Assembly: GCF_016623615.1 (NCBI RefSeq) | Contig: NZ_JAEHFX010000002.1 | Coordinates: 124,001-188,000, forward strand | DNA: 64,000 nucleotides | Origin: Adhaeribacter terrigena | Lineage (GTDB): Bacteria > Bacteroidota > Bacteroidia > Cytophagales > Hymenobacteraceae | Direction of reading: 5' to 3' | Shown here: positions 24,029 to 32,475 of the stretch, piece by piece | Numbering within the stretch: position 1 is the first letter of the stretch | How the letters are laid out: each line of letters starts with the position of its first letter | Notes under the pieces: model-generated | The model's database searches: none | Told to the model about the DNA's origin: nothing | What the model saw: only the letters and a program-made list of their open reading frames with translations | Position numbers and translations under genes: made by a program

Positions 24029-26053
24029 TTAAATTAGGTCTTCCGCTTCAGGCTGACGGGATGTTTCCGGAAGCTCTTCGCTGGCTTTCAGGGCCCGTTC
24101 AAAAAGGATCAGGTTTTCTTTCCGGCCGAATACGTAAAGCAGATCGCCGGCAAGTATGAAGGTATTATGATCTACCTCTTCTATTAAGGTTTCCTGCCGT
24201 TTTATGGCCAGAATAGTAATGCCGTAACGCGCCCGCAAATCCGATTCCTGGAGGGTGCGGCCAACGATTTGCTTGTTTTCCGGGAACGTTTTCAGGGCAG
24301 CCGTGGTCATGCCGGTAAGGTGGAGGGAAGAAACAGATGGCAAAAACTCTGTTGTTTGCAATGAACGCATCATGCTGTAGTTACCCGACCGGATGCGGTC
24401 TATAAAATTCATGATCTCGTCGCGCGGCACCAGGTATTTATCGAGTACACGGGTAAAAATTTCGATGGAGGTTTCCAGTTCTTCGGGAATTACCTCGTCG
24501 GCGCCCATCCGGTAATTCTCTGCCATTTCTGTTACAAAGGAAGTGCGCGCAATAATATGCACGGTGCTGCTCAGACTCCGGATATTGGCTACGGTTTGTT
24601 TGGTGGCTTTGGCGTCGGAAATGGCCACTACTGCGATCCGCGCCTGCTGAATGCCTAAATGGTTCAGAATAATAGGATGCACTGCGTCGCCGTAGAAAAT
24701 GGGTTCGCCTTTGCTGCGTTCGCGCCGCACGGTTTCAGAATTCAGTTCCAGAATATTGTACGGAATTCCCACTTGCCGGGCCACGCGCGCAATATGCCTG
24801 CCGGTAAGCCCGTAGCCGATGATCACAATATGGTCGTTATATTCATCGGCCATGCGGGTTTGTTTTTCGGCCCGCACCCAGCCTTTGGGCAAATGGCGGA
24901 GCACCCAGGTGGCAAAAGGGTTGGCCTGCGAAATTACAAAGGGCGTAAAAGCCATGGTAAGGACCGAAACGGAAAGAAAATACTGGTAGCTCAGGTTATT
25001 CATCAGGCCGTTTTCAAGCCCCACTTTCGATAAAATAAAGGCAAATTCGCCTACCTGGAAAAGTGCAAAACCAACCAGAATGGCGGTACGGGTAGGGAAA
25101 CCCAGCACAAAAGAAGCAATGCCGCCCATAAAACTATTTACCACAAACGTGAGCAAGGTAAAGAACAGCACCCAGCCAATATGTTCGGTAAGGAATTGAA
25201 CATCGAGCAGCATGCCGATGGAAACAAAGAAAAAGCTGCTGAAGACTTCGCGGAACGGTATGATGTTGCTGGTAGCCTGGTGGCTGTATTCCGATTCGGA
25301 AATGATGAGGCCGGCCAGGAAAGCCCCCAGCGAAAGCGAAAGGCCCATGCTGGAAGTAAGACCGGCTACGGCCAGGCAAATTACAATGGTGCTGAGCAGG
25401 AAAAGCTCTTTGCTGCGGGTTTTGGTGATCTGGAAAAGCAGTTTCGGTACTACGTACCGGGCGGAAACATAAACAATTGCCACGATCAGCAAGCCTTTTA
25501 GTACCAGAAAGATGACCGAGAAAAGGATGTTTTCTGATTTGCCGGCCATGAGCGGTGTAACCAGCATCATGGGTACCACAATAATATCCTGGAAAATAAG
25601 AATGGCCAGGATCATCCGGCCATGCGGACTGTTTATTTCACGCCGGTCCTGCAGAATTTTGAGTACGATGGCCGTGCTGCTGAGCGAAAATAAAAAGCCC
25701 AGAAACAAAGATTCGGAAGTGGAAAAACCGAGAACATGCCCGATCAGGTTCACGGCCAGAATGGTAGCAAAAACCTGGATCGCACCCCCGATCAGCACAT
25801 ATTTCTTTATGGCCATTAATTCTTTCAGCGAGAACTCGAGGCCAATAATGAAGAGCAGCAGAATAACGCCGATCTCCGAAAGCATTTCTACTTCGTGCGA
25901 AGCTTTTACCAGGTTCAGGCCCGACGGACCGGCAATTAAACCGGTTATGAGCAGGCCCAGGATGGTCGGCAAGCGCAATTTCTGAAAGATCAGAATTACG
26001 AACACCGCCAAACCCAGCATGATGATGATATCGGCAAGTAAAGGGATTTCCAT
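24029..26053 (-). CDS. KefB/KefC-like monovalent cation:proton antiporter
   Basis: 674 residues. About 12 membrane helices (1-390) of the CPA2 Na/H exchanger domain include GLEFSLKEL and IFQDIIVVP. A TrkA-N/RCK domain follows (about 410-530) with the nucleotide-binding GYGLTGRHIARV, then a TrkA-C domain (about 560-650). It is likely to export K+ or Na+ in exchange for H+ at the inner membrane under control of a bound nucleotide. I see no KefF-like partner gene. Ion specificity cannot be told from sequence. Confidence 0.9.
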   Translation of the reverse strand: MEIPLLADIIIMLGLAVFVILIFQKLRLPTILGLLITGLIAGPSGLNLVKASHEVEMLSEIGVILLLFIIGLEFSLKELMAIKKYVLIGGAIQVFATILAVNLIGHVLGFSTSESLFLGFLFSLSSTAIVLKILQDRREINSPHGRMILAILIFQDIIVVPMMLVTPLMAGKSENILFSVIFLVLKGLLIVAIVYVSARYVVPKLLFQITKTRSKELFLLSTIVICLAVAGLTSSMGLSLSLGAFLAGLIISESEYSHQATSNIIPFREVFSSFFFVSIGMLLDVQFLTEHIGWVLFFTLLTFVVNSFMGGIASFVLGFPTRTAILVGFALFQVGEFAFILSKVGLENGLMNNLSYQYFLSVSVLTMAFTPFVISQANPFATWVLRHLPKGWVRAEKQTRMADEYNDHIVIIGYGLTGRHIARVARQVGIPYNILELNSETVRRERSKGEPIFYGDAVHPIILNHLGIQQARIAVVAISDAKATKQTVANIRSLSSTVHIIARTSFVTEMAENYRMGADEVIPEELETSIEIFTRVLDKYLVPRDEIMNFIDRIRSGNYSMMRSLQTTEFLPSVSSLHLTGMTTAALKTFPENKQIVGRTLQESDLRARYGITILAIKRQETLIEEVDHNTFILAGDLLYVFGRKENLILFERALKASEELPETSRQPEAEDLI

Positions 26054-26107
26054 TAAACAGGCTAAACGGTTGGAGCCGTACCGGGTTTGGAGAACACAGG
26101 GCTTTCA

Positions 26108-26139
26108 CCAGTTTTTCACCATAAAACCATACCGTTTTT
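26108..26139 (-). repeat. dispersed AAAACGGTA-type element, reverse
   Basis: CCAGTTTTTCACCATAAAAC followed by CATACCGTTTTT, 55 bases before the antiporter start, on the antisense side. Confidence 0.7.
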
Positions 26140-26235
26140 GCAGCGTACCTGCCTGCCGGTTACTACAGAAAAAGCCGGGAAAGTTTTGCAAAAAGGAAAT
26201 AAACTGAACGCGGGTTTTAAATCTGAAATTGAGGT

Positions 26236-27009
26236 TTAAAGGTCGCGGCTTTTGAGAAGGAGGTAGGCAAAAACGGTAAGCAAAACGATATAAAAAACAG
26301 CCGGAAAAATAGCTTGTTGCGGCGGCAATGCAGTAGTAGTAATGCCCACCGCCGAATCGATGATAGATTGCGTGGGGTTGGGAGCAAGGCTGTTCAGCAC
26401 TTTGCCCGGAAAATACTGGTTTATAGAATCATCAATTTTAAACCGGATAATCCATTCCACAAAGAAATACAGCAGGAACGCAATAATAGCCAGGCCGTTC
26501 TTCTTCACCAGAAACGCTACGAACATGGCCAGCACCATATACCCTAAGGTCTGCACAAAGTAGTACACCAGGTACATCATATTGCCGGTTATCTGCTGCG
26601 CGGAAGCATTCTCCGTAGCCGAAAGCCCGAAACCCAAGCCCAGCGAAGCAACCACCAGTGTTGCAAAAAACGCTATGGAAAGCAGCACCAAAAGTTTGGA
26701 AGCAATCACATCGGTCCGGAAATAGCCATCTATGATCTGCTGCCTTAACGTCCGGAAACCGTATTCGTCGGTTATGAGAATGATGACCAGGATGCCGAGT
26801 AACAAATTAAAGTAACTGGCAATGTAAGTGAGGCGCTGCCAGATATCGGGAAAATTGTAGAGTGTTGGTCCGGCGGTTTGCCCGTTTATGGTAATGCTGG
26901 CTGCAGAGCGCACGATGAGGAAAAGCAAACCCGTAAAGATTCCCAGAATTACCCAAAAGGTACGGTACGGCAATATTTTCCGGTATTCGGTGCGGAGGAG
27001 CGTAAGCAT
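26236..27009 (-). CDS. ABC-2 type transporter permease
   Basis: 257 residues with six hydrophobic segments (about 17-34, 58-80, 100-125, 148-170, 175-193, 225-250) and no ATPase motif. The start MLTLLRTEYRKILPYRTFW is typical of small ABC-2 permeases. The matching ATPase is probably the product of 27973-28863 on the same strand, separated by one TPR lipoprotein gene. The cargo is unknown. A sequence like the AAAACGGTA-type core lies near its 3' end (about 26270-26300). Confidence 0.82.
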   Translation of the reverse strand: MLTLLRTEYRKILPYRTFWVILGIFTGLLFLIVRSAASITINGQTAGPTLYNFPDIWQRLTYIASYFNLLLGILVIILITDEYGFRTLRQQIIDGYFRTDVIASKLLVLLSIAFFATLVVASLGLGFGLSATENASAQQITGNMMYLVYYFVQTLGYMVLAMFVAFLVKKNGLAIIAFLLYFFVEWIIRFKIDDSINQYFPGKVLNSLAPNPTQSIIDSAVGITTTALPPQQAIFPAVFYIVLLTVFAYLLLKSRDL

Positions 27010-27056
27010 AGTTTTTCGGCTGTTAGGTTAAGAGCCGGAAGTTCGGAAAAAAATGC

Positions 27057-27764
27057 TTAGCGGCAATACCTTTTCAGGTAACCATCGGCTTTTTCCAGTC
27101 CCAGTTCTTTCGCTTTCCGCCAGTCGGCGCAGGCGCCCGGTGCATCTACCACAATACGTTTCAGAACGCCGCGGTTAAAATAGGCTTCGGCCAGGGTATT
27201 GTCGAGTTCCAGCGCCCGGTTATAATCGTTGAGCGCCGGCCGGTATTCTTTATTCTTGAATTTGATGTTTGCCCGGTTCAGGTAAGGCGCCGCATAACCC
27301 GGATCTGCCTCGATGGCTTTGTTGTAATCGGCCAGGGCTCCACGCGTATTGCGCATGCGCAGTTTGCACAAACCGCGGTTGTTGTAAGCAGCTTCGTAGT
27401 TGGGCTTCAGTTCAATGGCTTTGTTGTAATCGGGCAGGGCTTTTTTATATTCCTTGTTTTTGGTGTGTATATCGGCGCGGGTTTTATAGGTTTCGGCATC
27501 GGCCGCATTATACATTTCCGCGGAATTCAGATCGGAAAGGGCGCCTTCCAGGTCGTTCAGTTCAAATTTGAGCATGCCGCGTTTACGGTACAGATCGCCG
27601 TCGTCGCGTTTCAGTTTTATGGCCCGGTCGAATTGCGCCATCGCGCCTTCCGGATCGTTGGCTTCCAGTTTGGCTTCGCCTTTTTCTTCGTGCACTTTAG
27701 AACGGACCCGGGCGCAGCCGGCCAACTGGAGGGAAATGAGAACTAATAAAAGTAATTTTTTCAT
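27057..27764 (-). CDS. TPR-repeat lipoprotein
   Basis: 235 residues. The lipobox LAGC (C17) follows a hydrophobic signal, so lipid anchoring is expected. About five TPR units fill residues 30-215 (for example KKALPDYNKAIELKPNYEAAYNNRG and RPALNDYNRALELDNTLAEAYFNRG units of 34 residues). TPRs mediate protein-protein contact. It sits between the ATPase and permease genes of an ABC exporter on the same strand, so it could be a periplasmic partner; this is only positional inference. Confidence 0.88.
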   Translation of the reverse strand: MKKLLLLVLISLQLAGCARVRSKVHEEKGEAKLEANDPEGAMAQFDRAIKLKRDDGDLYRKRGMLKFELNDLEGALSDLNSAEMYNAADAETYKTRADIHTKNKEYKKALPDYNKAIELKPNYEAAYNNRGLCKLRMRNTRGALADYNKAIEADPGYAAPYLNRANIKFKNKEYRPALNDYNRALELDNTLAEAYFNRGVLKRIVVDAPGACADWRKAKELGLEKADGYLKRYCR

Positions 27765-27841
27765 GCGTAAGGAATAGCTCCTTTGGTTTGGGCTATTTAC
27801 CTTAAAACGCGGGATTTGGTTGTTTTATTTGGAAGGAGGAA

Positions 27842-27972
27842 TTGTTGAATTAAAGAATGAGTGAATGAGAGAATTATGAGATGCACAAAAATGCTAGGGT
27901 TTTCAGCCTGAAAAGCCATTCAATTACTCAAAAATACTCTCATTCAAGCATTCACTTATTCTCTTATTCAAT
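27842..27972. repeat. long GAATGA-rich inverted repeat
   Basis: GAATTAAAGAATGAGTGAAT-like units on the left (27842-27880) are mirrored by CTCATTCAAGCATTCACTTA-like units on the right (27934-27972). The loop contains a forward AAAACGGTA-type element (27887-27916). Related to the locus at 11141-11262. Confidence 0.7.
27887..27916 (+). repeat. dispersed AAAACGGTA-type element in hairpin loop
   Basis: AAAAATGCTAGGGTTTTCAG followed by CCTGAAAAGC. Confidence 0.6.
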
Positions 27973-28863
27973 CTATTTATTAACGATCTCCAGGAACTGG
28001 CTTTCGAGACTTTTCTTGCGCACTACCAACTGACTGGCTATGATGTTGTTTTCGAAAAGAGAACGGTTCACATCGGCGCTGGAAAAACCTTGTTTCAGGG
28101 TAAGTTTCAGCCATTCGCGTTCCGGAATAATGTTTTCTACAAACGGTAGGGTTTTGAGCAAGGAAAGTGCATTTTCAGTCTGCGCCACGGAAACCAAAAC
28201 CTGATCCTGCTGCGCCAGAATTTCGGAAACCGGACCGGCGGCTTTTAGAATTCCTTTCTGCAAAACGGCAACGTGCGTGCACACTTTTTCCACTTCGTCG
28301 AGTAAATGGCTGGCAATGATGATCGTTTTTCCTTCCGAAGCAATTTTCCGGATCAGTTCGCGCACATCGGCAATTCCCTGCGGGTCGAGGCCGTTTGTCG
28401 GTTCATCCAGCACCAACACTTCCGGATTTCCGAGCAAGGAAGCCGCCAACGCCAAACGCTGTTTCATACCCAGCGAAAAACTTTTGAACGGCGAATTCCG
28501 GCGCTGTAGCAAACCGGTTACGTCCAGCACTTTTTCAATTTCGGCGTGGTCGGCTTTTTTAATATCGGCCACGATCTGCAGGTTTTTATACGCCGACAGA
28601 TACGGGTAGAAATTAGGCGTTTCCAGAATGGCCCCAATGCGGCGTTTGCTGGCACCGGAATACGGCTGACTAAACCACTGAAAACTGCCGGATGAAGCAT
28701 TCAACACATCGAGCACGATGCCGAGCGTGGTGGTTTTACCGCTGCCGTTGGGACCCAGCAAGCCGTAAATGCTGCCTTGCGGCACTGAAAAACTGACGTT
28801 CTGCAGTGCCGCTACCGAACCGTAATTTTTCGATAAACCCTGAATTTCTAAAACGTTTGCCAA
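27973..28863 (-). CDS. ABC transporter ATP-binding protein
   Basis: 296 residues. Walker A GPNGSGKTT (about 38-46), signature FSLGMKQRLALAASLL (about 129-144), Walker B VLVLDEPTNGLDPQG (about 149-163) and a switch histidine in IIASHLLDEV are all present. The C-terminal 80 residues are the extension typical of ABC-2 exporters. Most likely pairs with the permease at 26236-27009. A sequence matching the AAAACGGTA-type element lies in frame at 28139-28173. Confidence 0.92.
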   Translation of the reverse strand: MANVLEIQGLSKNYGSVAALQNVSFSVPQGSIYGLLGPNGSGKTTTLGIVLDVLNASSGSFQWFSQPYSGASKRRIGAILETPNFYPYLSAYKNLQIVADIKKADHAEIEKVLDVTGLLQRRNSPFKSFSLGMKQRLALAASLLGNPEVLVLDEPTNGLDPQGIADVRELIRKIASEGKTIIIASHLLDEVEKVCTHVAVLQKGILKAAGPVSEILAQQDQVLVSVAQTENALSLLKTLPFVENIIPEREWLKLTLKQGFSSADVNRSLFENNIIASQLVVRKKSLESQFLEIVNK

Positions 28864-28901
28864 GTGAGTTTGTGTTTTTTGCTAAAGATAGTTTTTCTGT
28901 T

Positions 28902-28934
28902 CAAAACGCTACCGTTTTTGGGTGGAAAAGTGAG
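28902..28934 (+). repeat. dispersed AAAACGGTA-type element, forward
   Basis: CAAAACGCTACCGTTTTTGG followed by GTGGAAAAGTGAG, 39 bases upstream of the ABC ATPase start. Confidence 0.75.
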
Positions 28935-28956
28935 TAATAAAAGGAGAAGTTTATTT

Positions 28957-29104
28957 TGTCATCCCGAGCGAAGCCGAGGGAACTAACACATACCGAACCC
29001 ACACGAAAACTAATCTCAGATTAAAGCGATAGGAATTTATCGCTCAGTTGCTCAAAATTCCATAGAAGTACCCAGTAGTTTCTTCGACAAGCTCAGAATG
29101 ACGC
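28957..29104. repeat. TGTCATCC...AGAATGAC terminal-inverted-repeat element
   Basis: About 148 bases opening with TGTCATCCCGAGCGAAGCC and closing with TTCGACAAGCTCAGAATGAC, an imperfect inverted pair (GTCAT-GAG-GAAG / CTTC-CTC-ATGAC style). It has no coding capacity. It looks like the small nonautonomous TGTCATCCTGAG-type elements common in bacterial genomes. A fragment (CTGTCATCCTTGG) occurs near 39460. Confidence 0.65.
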
Positions 29105-29119
29105 AATAATTTCTTTAAC

Positions 29120-29305
29120 TTAATGGTTTTGATGATTATTTTCCTTCTCTAATTCATCATATGGGATACATCTTGATTCTGTCCATATATATTTACCGCC
29201 GCCTTCTGCACATGCGTACATTAGGATTACCTTTGGGATTAAATAATAAGCACCTATACCTAAAGTCAATAGAATAAAAAGGGCAACAAGTAGTTTCTTT
29301 TTCAT
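29120..29305 (-). CDS. small single-helix membrane protein, unknown
   Basis: 61 residues: MKKK, a hydrophobic segment (4-24), then a soluble part with two cysteines (YACAEGGGKYIWTESRC) and an acidic/His-rich tail. AT-rich codons. Not recognised. It lies between a repeat element and the M14 peptidase gene on the same strand. Confidence 0.55.
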   Translation of the reverse strand: MKKKLLVALFILLTLGIGAYYLIPKVILMYACAEGGGKYIWTESRCIPYDELEKENNHQNH

Positions 29306-29319
29306 TTCACTTTCTTGTC

Positions 29320-29350
29320 CAAAACGCTATCGTTTTCCACCTAAAAGCTG
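29320..29350 (+). repeat. dispersed AAAACGGTA-type element across a stop codon
   Basis: CCAAAACGCTATCGTTTTCC followed by ACCTAAAAGCT. The M14 gene's stop (29327-29329) and its last codons lie inside it. Confidence 0.65.
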
Positions 29351-31111
29351 CCGCAATTCCACCGCATTTTCCACCCGAACCACCGGATAACGATTGTGCG
29401 TGTTTTCGTAATGTTCGGAGCGCTGGTAAATGAAATCGAGTTGGGCGTAGGCGTCGTTTTTGAGTTCCGGTTTTTCGGCGATCGCTTTTTCCAGCTCAGC
29501 TTTCAGTTGCGGGTCGCGTTGCAATAATTCGGCGGCGGTATCTTCAAAAATGTAGGGCGAAAAATATTCCTTGCGGCCTAAAATGCTGTCGAAGAAATTC
29601 CAGGCGAAAAACGAATCGGAAGCTTGTGGTTCAAGCGTTTCCAGAATGTAGCGGATATTCTGCTGATCGGTGAAAACCACATAATCGCCTTCGTAAAACG
29701 GCCAGTTTTGGTCTGCAGTGCGCACCTGCACGTTGTAGTTCAGGTAATGCCCTTCAAACGGACGTTTCAGGTTTTCGTAGCCGGTTATGTAATAGGTTTT
29801 TACCGCCAGAACCCTATCGTTTTTCAGTTGCTGGATTTGTATGCCGTTGCGTTTCAGGCGATCAATTACTTCGGGCCAGGCCTGCGGAATGATGTAAGCT
29901 TCAGGTTTGGAAACCGTTACGTTCGGCTCGTAAGTGTTGAAATACTGGATCTTGTGTTCGAAAGGCTGGTTGCGGTCGTAATACAAACGGTCTGACCCGG
30001 AAACTTCGCTTTTTTTGTGGCCGGCTTTAAAACCCAGAAACGGGATCTGCTCCGACTTTTGCTCGTTCAGTTTCCAGGTTAGCGGGAATTGCTTTTGTTT
30101 TAGCGTTTCTGCCCAGGCTTGCGCGCGCAGTTTGCCGATTTTTTCGGCGTCGCGGTTCACCATTTTAATGTAGATCTCCAGCAGTTTGTAGGTGCTTTCC
30201 AAGCGTTGCTTGAACGGCTTGAGCATGTGCGTTTCCGGCATAAACCCGATGGTGTTGAACAGTGCCGCATAACCCGTGCTGTACCTTGGGCTTTCCAGAA
30301 AATCAACGATGCCGCTTTCCGGCGTTTCATCTTTTGAGTTCACGTACGGGATCATCGGGAAGCCGGATTTTTGCATTTCGGCGTATAATTCGGGCAGCAT
30401 TTCGGTGTGCATGTAATTGCCCAAAACCGGTTGCAGTTTGTCTTTCTGGGTGGCAATTAAGGTCATCACGTACTGGTAATCGGCACCGTTGCTGGTGTGC
30501 GTTTCCACAAAAATATCGGGCTGCCATTCCTGAAAAATCTCCTGAAAAGCCTTCGCGTTGCCCGATTCGGTTTTGATGTAATCGCGGTTCAGATCCAGGT
30601 TTCTGGCGTTGCCCCGGAAGCCGTAACTTTCCGGCCCCAGCTGGTTGGCGCGCGTGCCGGAATTGCGGTTCAGCATGCCATCAATATTATAAACCGGCGT
30701 TACAATAATGACTAAATTCTGCAAATGTTGCTTCCATTCGGGCTTTTGCAGCAGGTCGCGCACAAGCATCATGCTCGCATCAATGCCTTCGGGTTCGCCG
30801 GGGTGAATGCCGTTCTGAATAAATAAAATGCGCTTGTTCTGCTTCCGGATCTTCTCCGGTTCAAACACTTTTTCCGGCGACAAAATAACCAAATGCAGCG
30901 GTTTGCCCACGTCGGTTTTGCCGTATTCGCGCAGCTTTATTTCGGAGAATTCCTTGTCGAGTTTTTTATAATAGTCAATGCATTCGGCATAGGTTGCGGT
31001 CTGGTTGCCGTTGCCTTTTTCATACGGGGTTTTCAGGTCAGTTTTTTTAGTAGCTTCGGCCATAAACGGTAGGGAAATGCAGGTGAAAAGTAAAAGCAGT
31101 TGCCATTTCAT
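29327..31111 (-). CDS. secreted M14-family zinc carboxypeptidase
   Basis: 594 residues with a signal peptide (about 1-20). The zinc site of M14 is intact: H103 and E106 in NGIHPGEPEG and H205 in VETHTSNG, with the substrate-binding NLDLNRDY near 171-178. The long C-terminal half (330-594) has no recognised domain. It would cleave C-terminal residues of peptides in the periplasm or outside. Sequences like the AAAACGGTA-type element occur in the signal-peptide codons (31063-31095), inside the gene (29791-29824) and over the stop. Confidence 0.9.
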   Translation of the reverse strand: MKWQLLLLFTCISLPFMAEATKKTDLKTPYEKGNGNQTATYAECIDYYKKLDKEFSEIKLREYGKTDVGKPLHLVILSPEKVFEPEKIRKQNKRILFIQNGIHPGEPEGIDASMMLVRDLLQKPEWKQHLQNLVIIVTPVYNIDGMLNRNSGTRANQLGPESYGFRGNARNLDLNRDYIKTESGNAKAFQEIFQEWQPDIFVETHTSNGADYQYVMTLIATQKDKLQPVLGNYMHTEMLPELYAEMQKSGFPMIPYVNSKDETPESGIVDFLESPRYSTGYAALFNTIGFMPETHMLKPFKQRLESTYKLLEIYIKMVNRDAEKIGKLRAQAWAETLKQKQFPLTWKLNEQKSEQIPFLGFKAGHKKSEVSGSDRLYYDRNQPFEHKIQYFNTYEPNVTVSKPEAYIIPQAWPEVIDRLKRNGIQIQQLKNDRVLAVKTYYITGYENLKRPFEGHYLNYNVQVRTADQNWPFYEGDYVVFTDQQNIRYILETLEPQASDSFFAWNFFDSILGRKEYFSPYIFEDTAAELLQRDPQLKAELEKAIAEKPELKNDAYAQLDFIYQRSEHYENTHNRYPVVRVENAVELRQLLGGKR

Positions 31112-31125
31112 GGCCGGAATTTACG

Positions 31126-31160
31126 AAAAAACGGTAGGGTTTTGGGTGGAAAAAGTCAGG
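31126..31160 (+). repeat. dispersed AAAACGGTA-type element, forward
   Basis: AAAAACGGTAGGGTTTTGGG followed by TGGAAAAAGTCAGGA. The clearest copy in the window; 15 bases upstream of the M14 start. Confidence 0.85.
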
Positions 31161-31164
31161 AAAG

Positions 31165-31200
31165 AAAAAACCTTCCAGGTCTCTGAAACCTGGAAGGTTT
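31165..31200 (-). terminator. rho-independent terminator after DoxX gene
   Basis: On the minus strand AAACCTTCCAGGT and ACCTGGAAGGTTT form a 13-base stem followed by a T run. It lies 19 bases after the DoxX stop. Confidence 0.88.
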
Positions 31201-31218
31201 GGATCGTCAGTTTTAAGG

Positions 31219-31650
31219 TTACCGCAACGGTTCCCCAGGAAAATATTTCGCATCTAAACTGATCCTGCCGGGGCCAATGAAATACAAACAGAAAAACAAA
31301 ATGCCCAGTTCTACGGCGTGCGAATACCCTTTAAAACCATCGCCGGCCACGCCGTGTTTCATCGCGGCCACGATCATGGTGATGGTAAGCAGGAAATTAA
31401 CCGGCCGGGAAAATAAACCTAATATCATAAGCGCGCCGCCCACCAATTCGGCAAAAGCCGCCATAAAACCCCAGAAAGCCGGCATAAAATCAATGCCAAA
31501 CGTTTGCATCGAACCGCCCAAAGCCGTCCATTTTTCCAGGCCGCCGGTCATTTTGGGCAAGCCGTGCAGCATGAACATCACGCCAATGCCAATTCTTAAG
31601 ATCAGTAACCCGAAATCGCGGGCAGGGTAGGAGTTGCGGAGGAGTTTCAT
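31219..31650 (-). CDS. DoxX family membrane protein
   Basis: 143 residues with four membrane helices (about 12-30, 55-75, 82-102, 112-132). The motifs RIGIGVMFMLHGLPKM and AAFAELVGGALMILGLFSRP are typical of DoxX/DoxD proteins. The family is linked to thiosulfate:quinone or other redox functions in only a few members; here the function is unknown. Preceded by the beta-barrel candidate gene 21 bases upstream and closed by a strong terminator. Confidence 0.9.
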   Translation of the reverse strand: MKLLRNSYPARDFGLLILRIGIGVMFMLHGLPKMTGGLEKWTALGGSMQTFGIDFMPAFWGFMAAFAELVGGALMILGLFSRPVNFLLTITMIVAAMKHGVAGDGFKGYSHAVELGILFFCLYFIGPGRISLDAKYFPGEPLR

Positions 31651-31671
31651 AAATAACTGTAAATAAACAGG

Positions 31672-32421
31672 TTAAAAGCGGAAGCCTACTTTGTAGCCAA
31701 TCTGCGGCGAAACGTTCCAGGATTTATGCCTGGCCGTAAAAGGCTCACGGTCCGGATAGCCGCCCGGGCCATAATAACGCAGATCGCGGTAGGTTTTGTG
31801 TTCAGCAATTACCCGTTTATGCCGGATACCAAGCCCGCAGTAAAAATCCATTACTAACGCGTTGTTGTTAGGTAACCGGAAAATGGTAAGCGGATAACCC
31901 ATCAGCACTTTAAATCCATTCACGTGCATTCGCATCGACATTTCCGATTCGAAGTTTTCTTCGCTGTAGTAATCCATGTTGGAAACCTGCAGGAACTGAT
32001 CATTGAAAAACCAATAGCGGTAAAATATATTGCCGGAAAGGTACGCGCCCGGAATTCCGGGAAAATTACATTTGAGACCCAGCTGCGCCAAAATTCCCGT
32101 GAAATATGGTATCCGGAAACCATAATCGTAGTAATGACCAAGACTTATACTTCCCATCGAAAGATCGAACTCCTGGTTATGTTTGGTCGGGTGTTTATAA
32201 CCAACCGTTCCTTCTACCGCTATGCCAGTTTCGGTGTGTTTTTCGTAGCTAAGCTGAAGCTCCCGCTGCGTTAACTGCCCGATATTTACCCACACGAAAT
32301 GGCGCTTTGGCTTTAACGCAAAAGTAGTGTCAGCATCGGCGTTCCCCGACTTTTCAGGCCCAAAAGCATAGCATTTTTCAATGCTGCCAAGCAGTAAAAC
32401 CACAAGTAAAAGTTTCTTCAT
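31672..32421 (-). CDS. probable outer-membrane beta-barrel protein
   Basis: 249 residues with a signal peptide (1-19, ending CYA). Alternating aromatic/hydrophobic strands and a final SPQIGYKVGFRF ending in phenylalanine suggest a small beta-barrel. No named family recognised. The signal region contains a reverse AAAACGGTA-type element (32347-32378). Confidence 0.7.
   Translation of the reverse strand: MKKLLLVVLLLGSIEKCYAFGPEKSGNADADTTFALKPKRHFVWVNIGQLTQRELQLSYEKHTETGIAVEGTVGYKHPTKHNQEFDLSMGSISLGHYYDYGFRIPYFTGILAQLGLKCNFPGIPGAYLSGNIFYRYWFFNDQFLQVSNMDYYSEENFESEMSMRMHVNGFKVLMGYPLTIFRLPNNNALVMDFYCGLGIRHKRVIAEHKTYRDLRYYGPGGYPDREPFTARHKSWNVSPQIGYKVGFRF
32347..32378 (-). repeat. dispersed AAAACGGTA-type element within a CDS
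   Basis: CGACTTTTCAGGCCCAAAAG followed by CATAGCATTTTT, in the codons just after and within the signal peptide of the beta-barrel candidate. Confidence 0.65.
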
Positions 32422-32475
32422 AGTCAGCCGGTTAAGGTACTGACAAATTAAGAAATCATTTTGTTATGGCAAATA

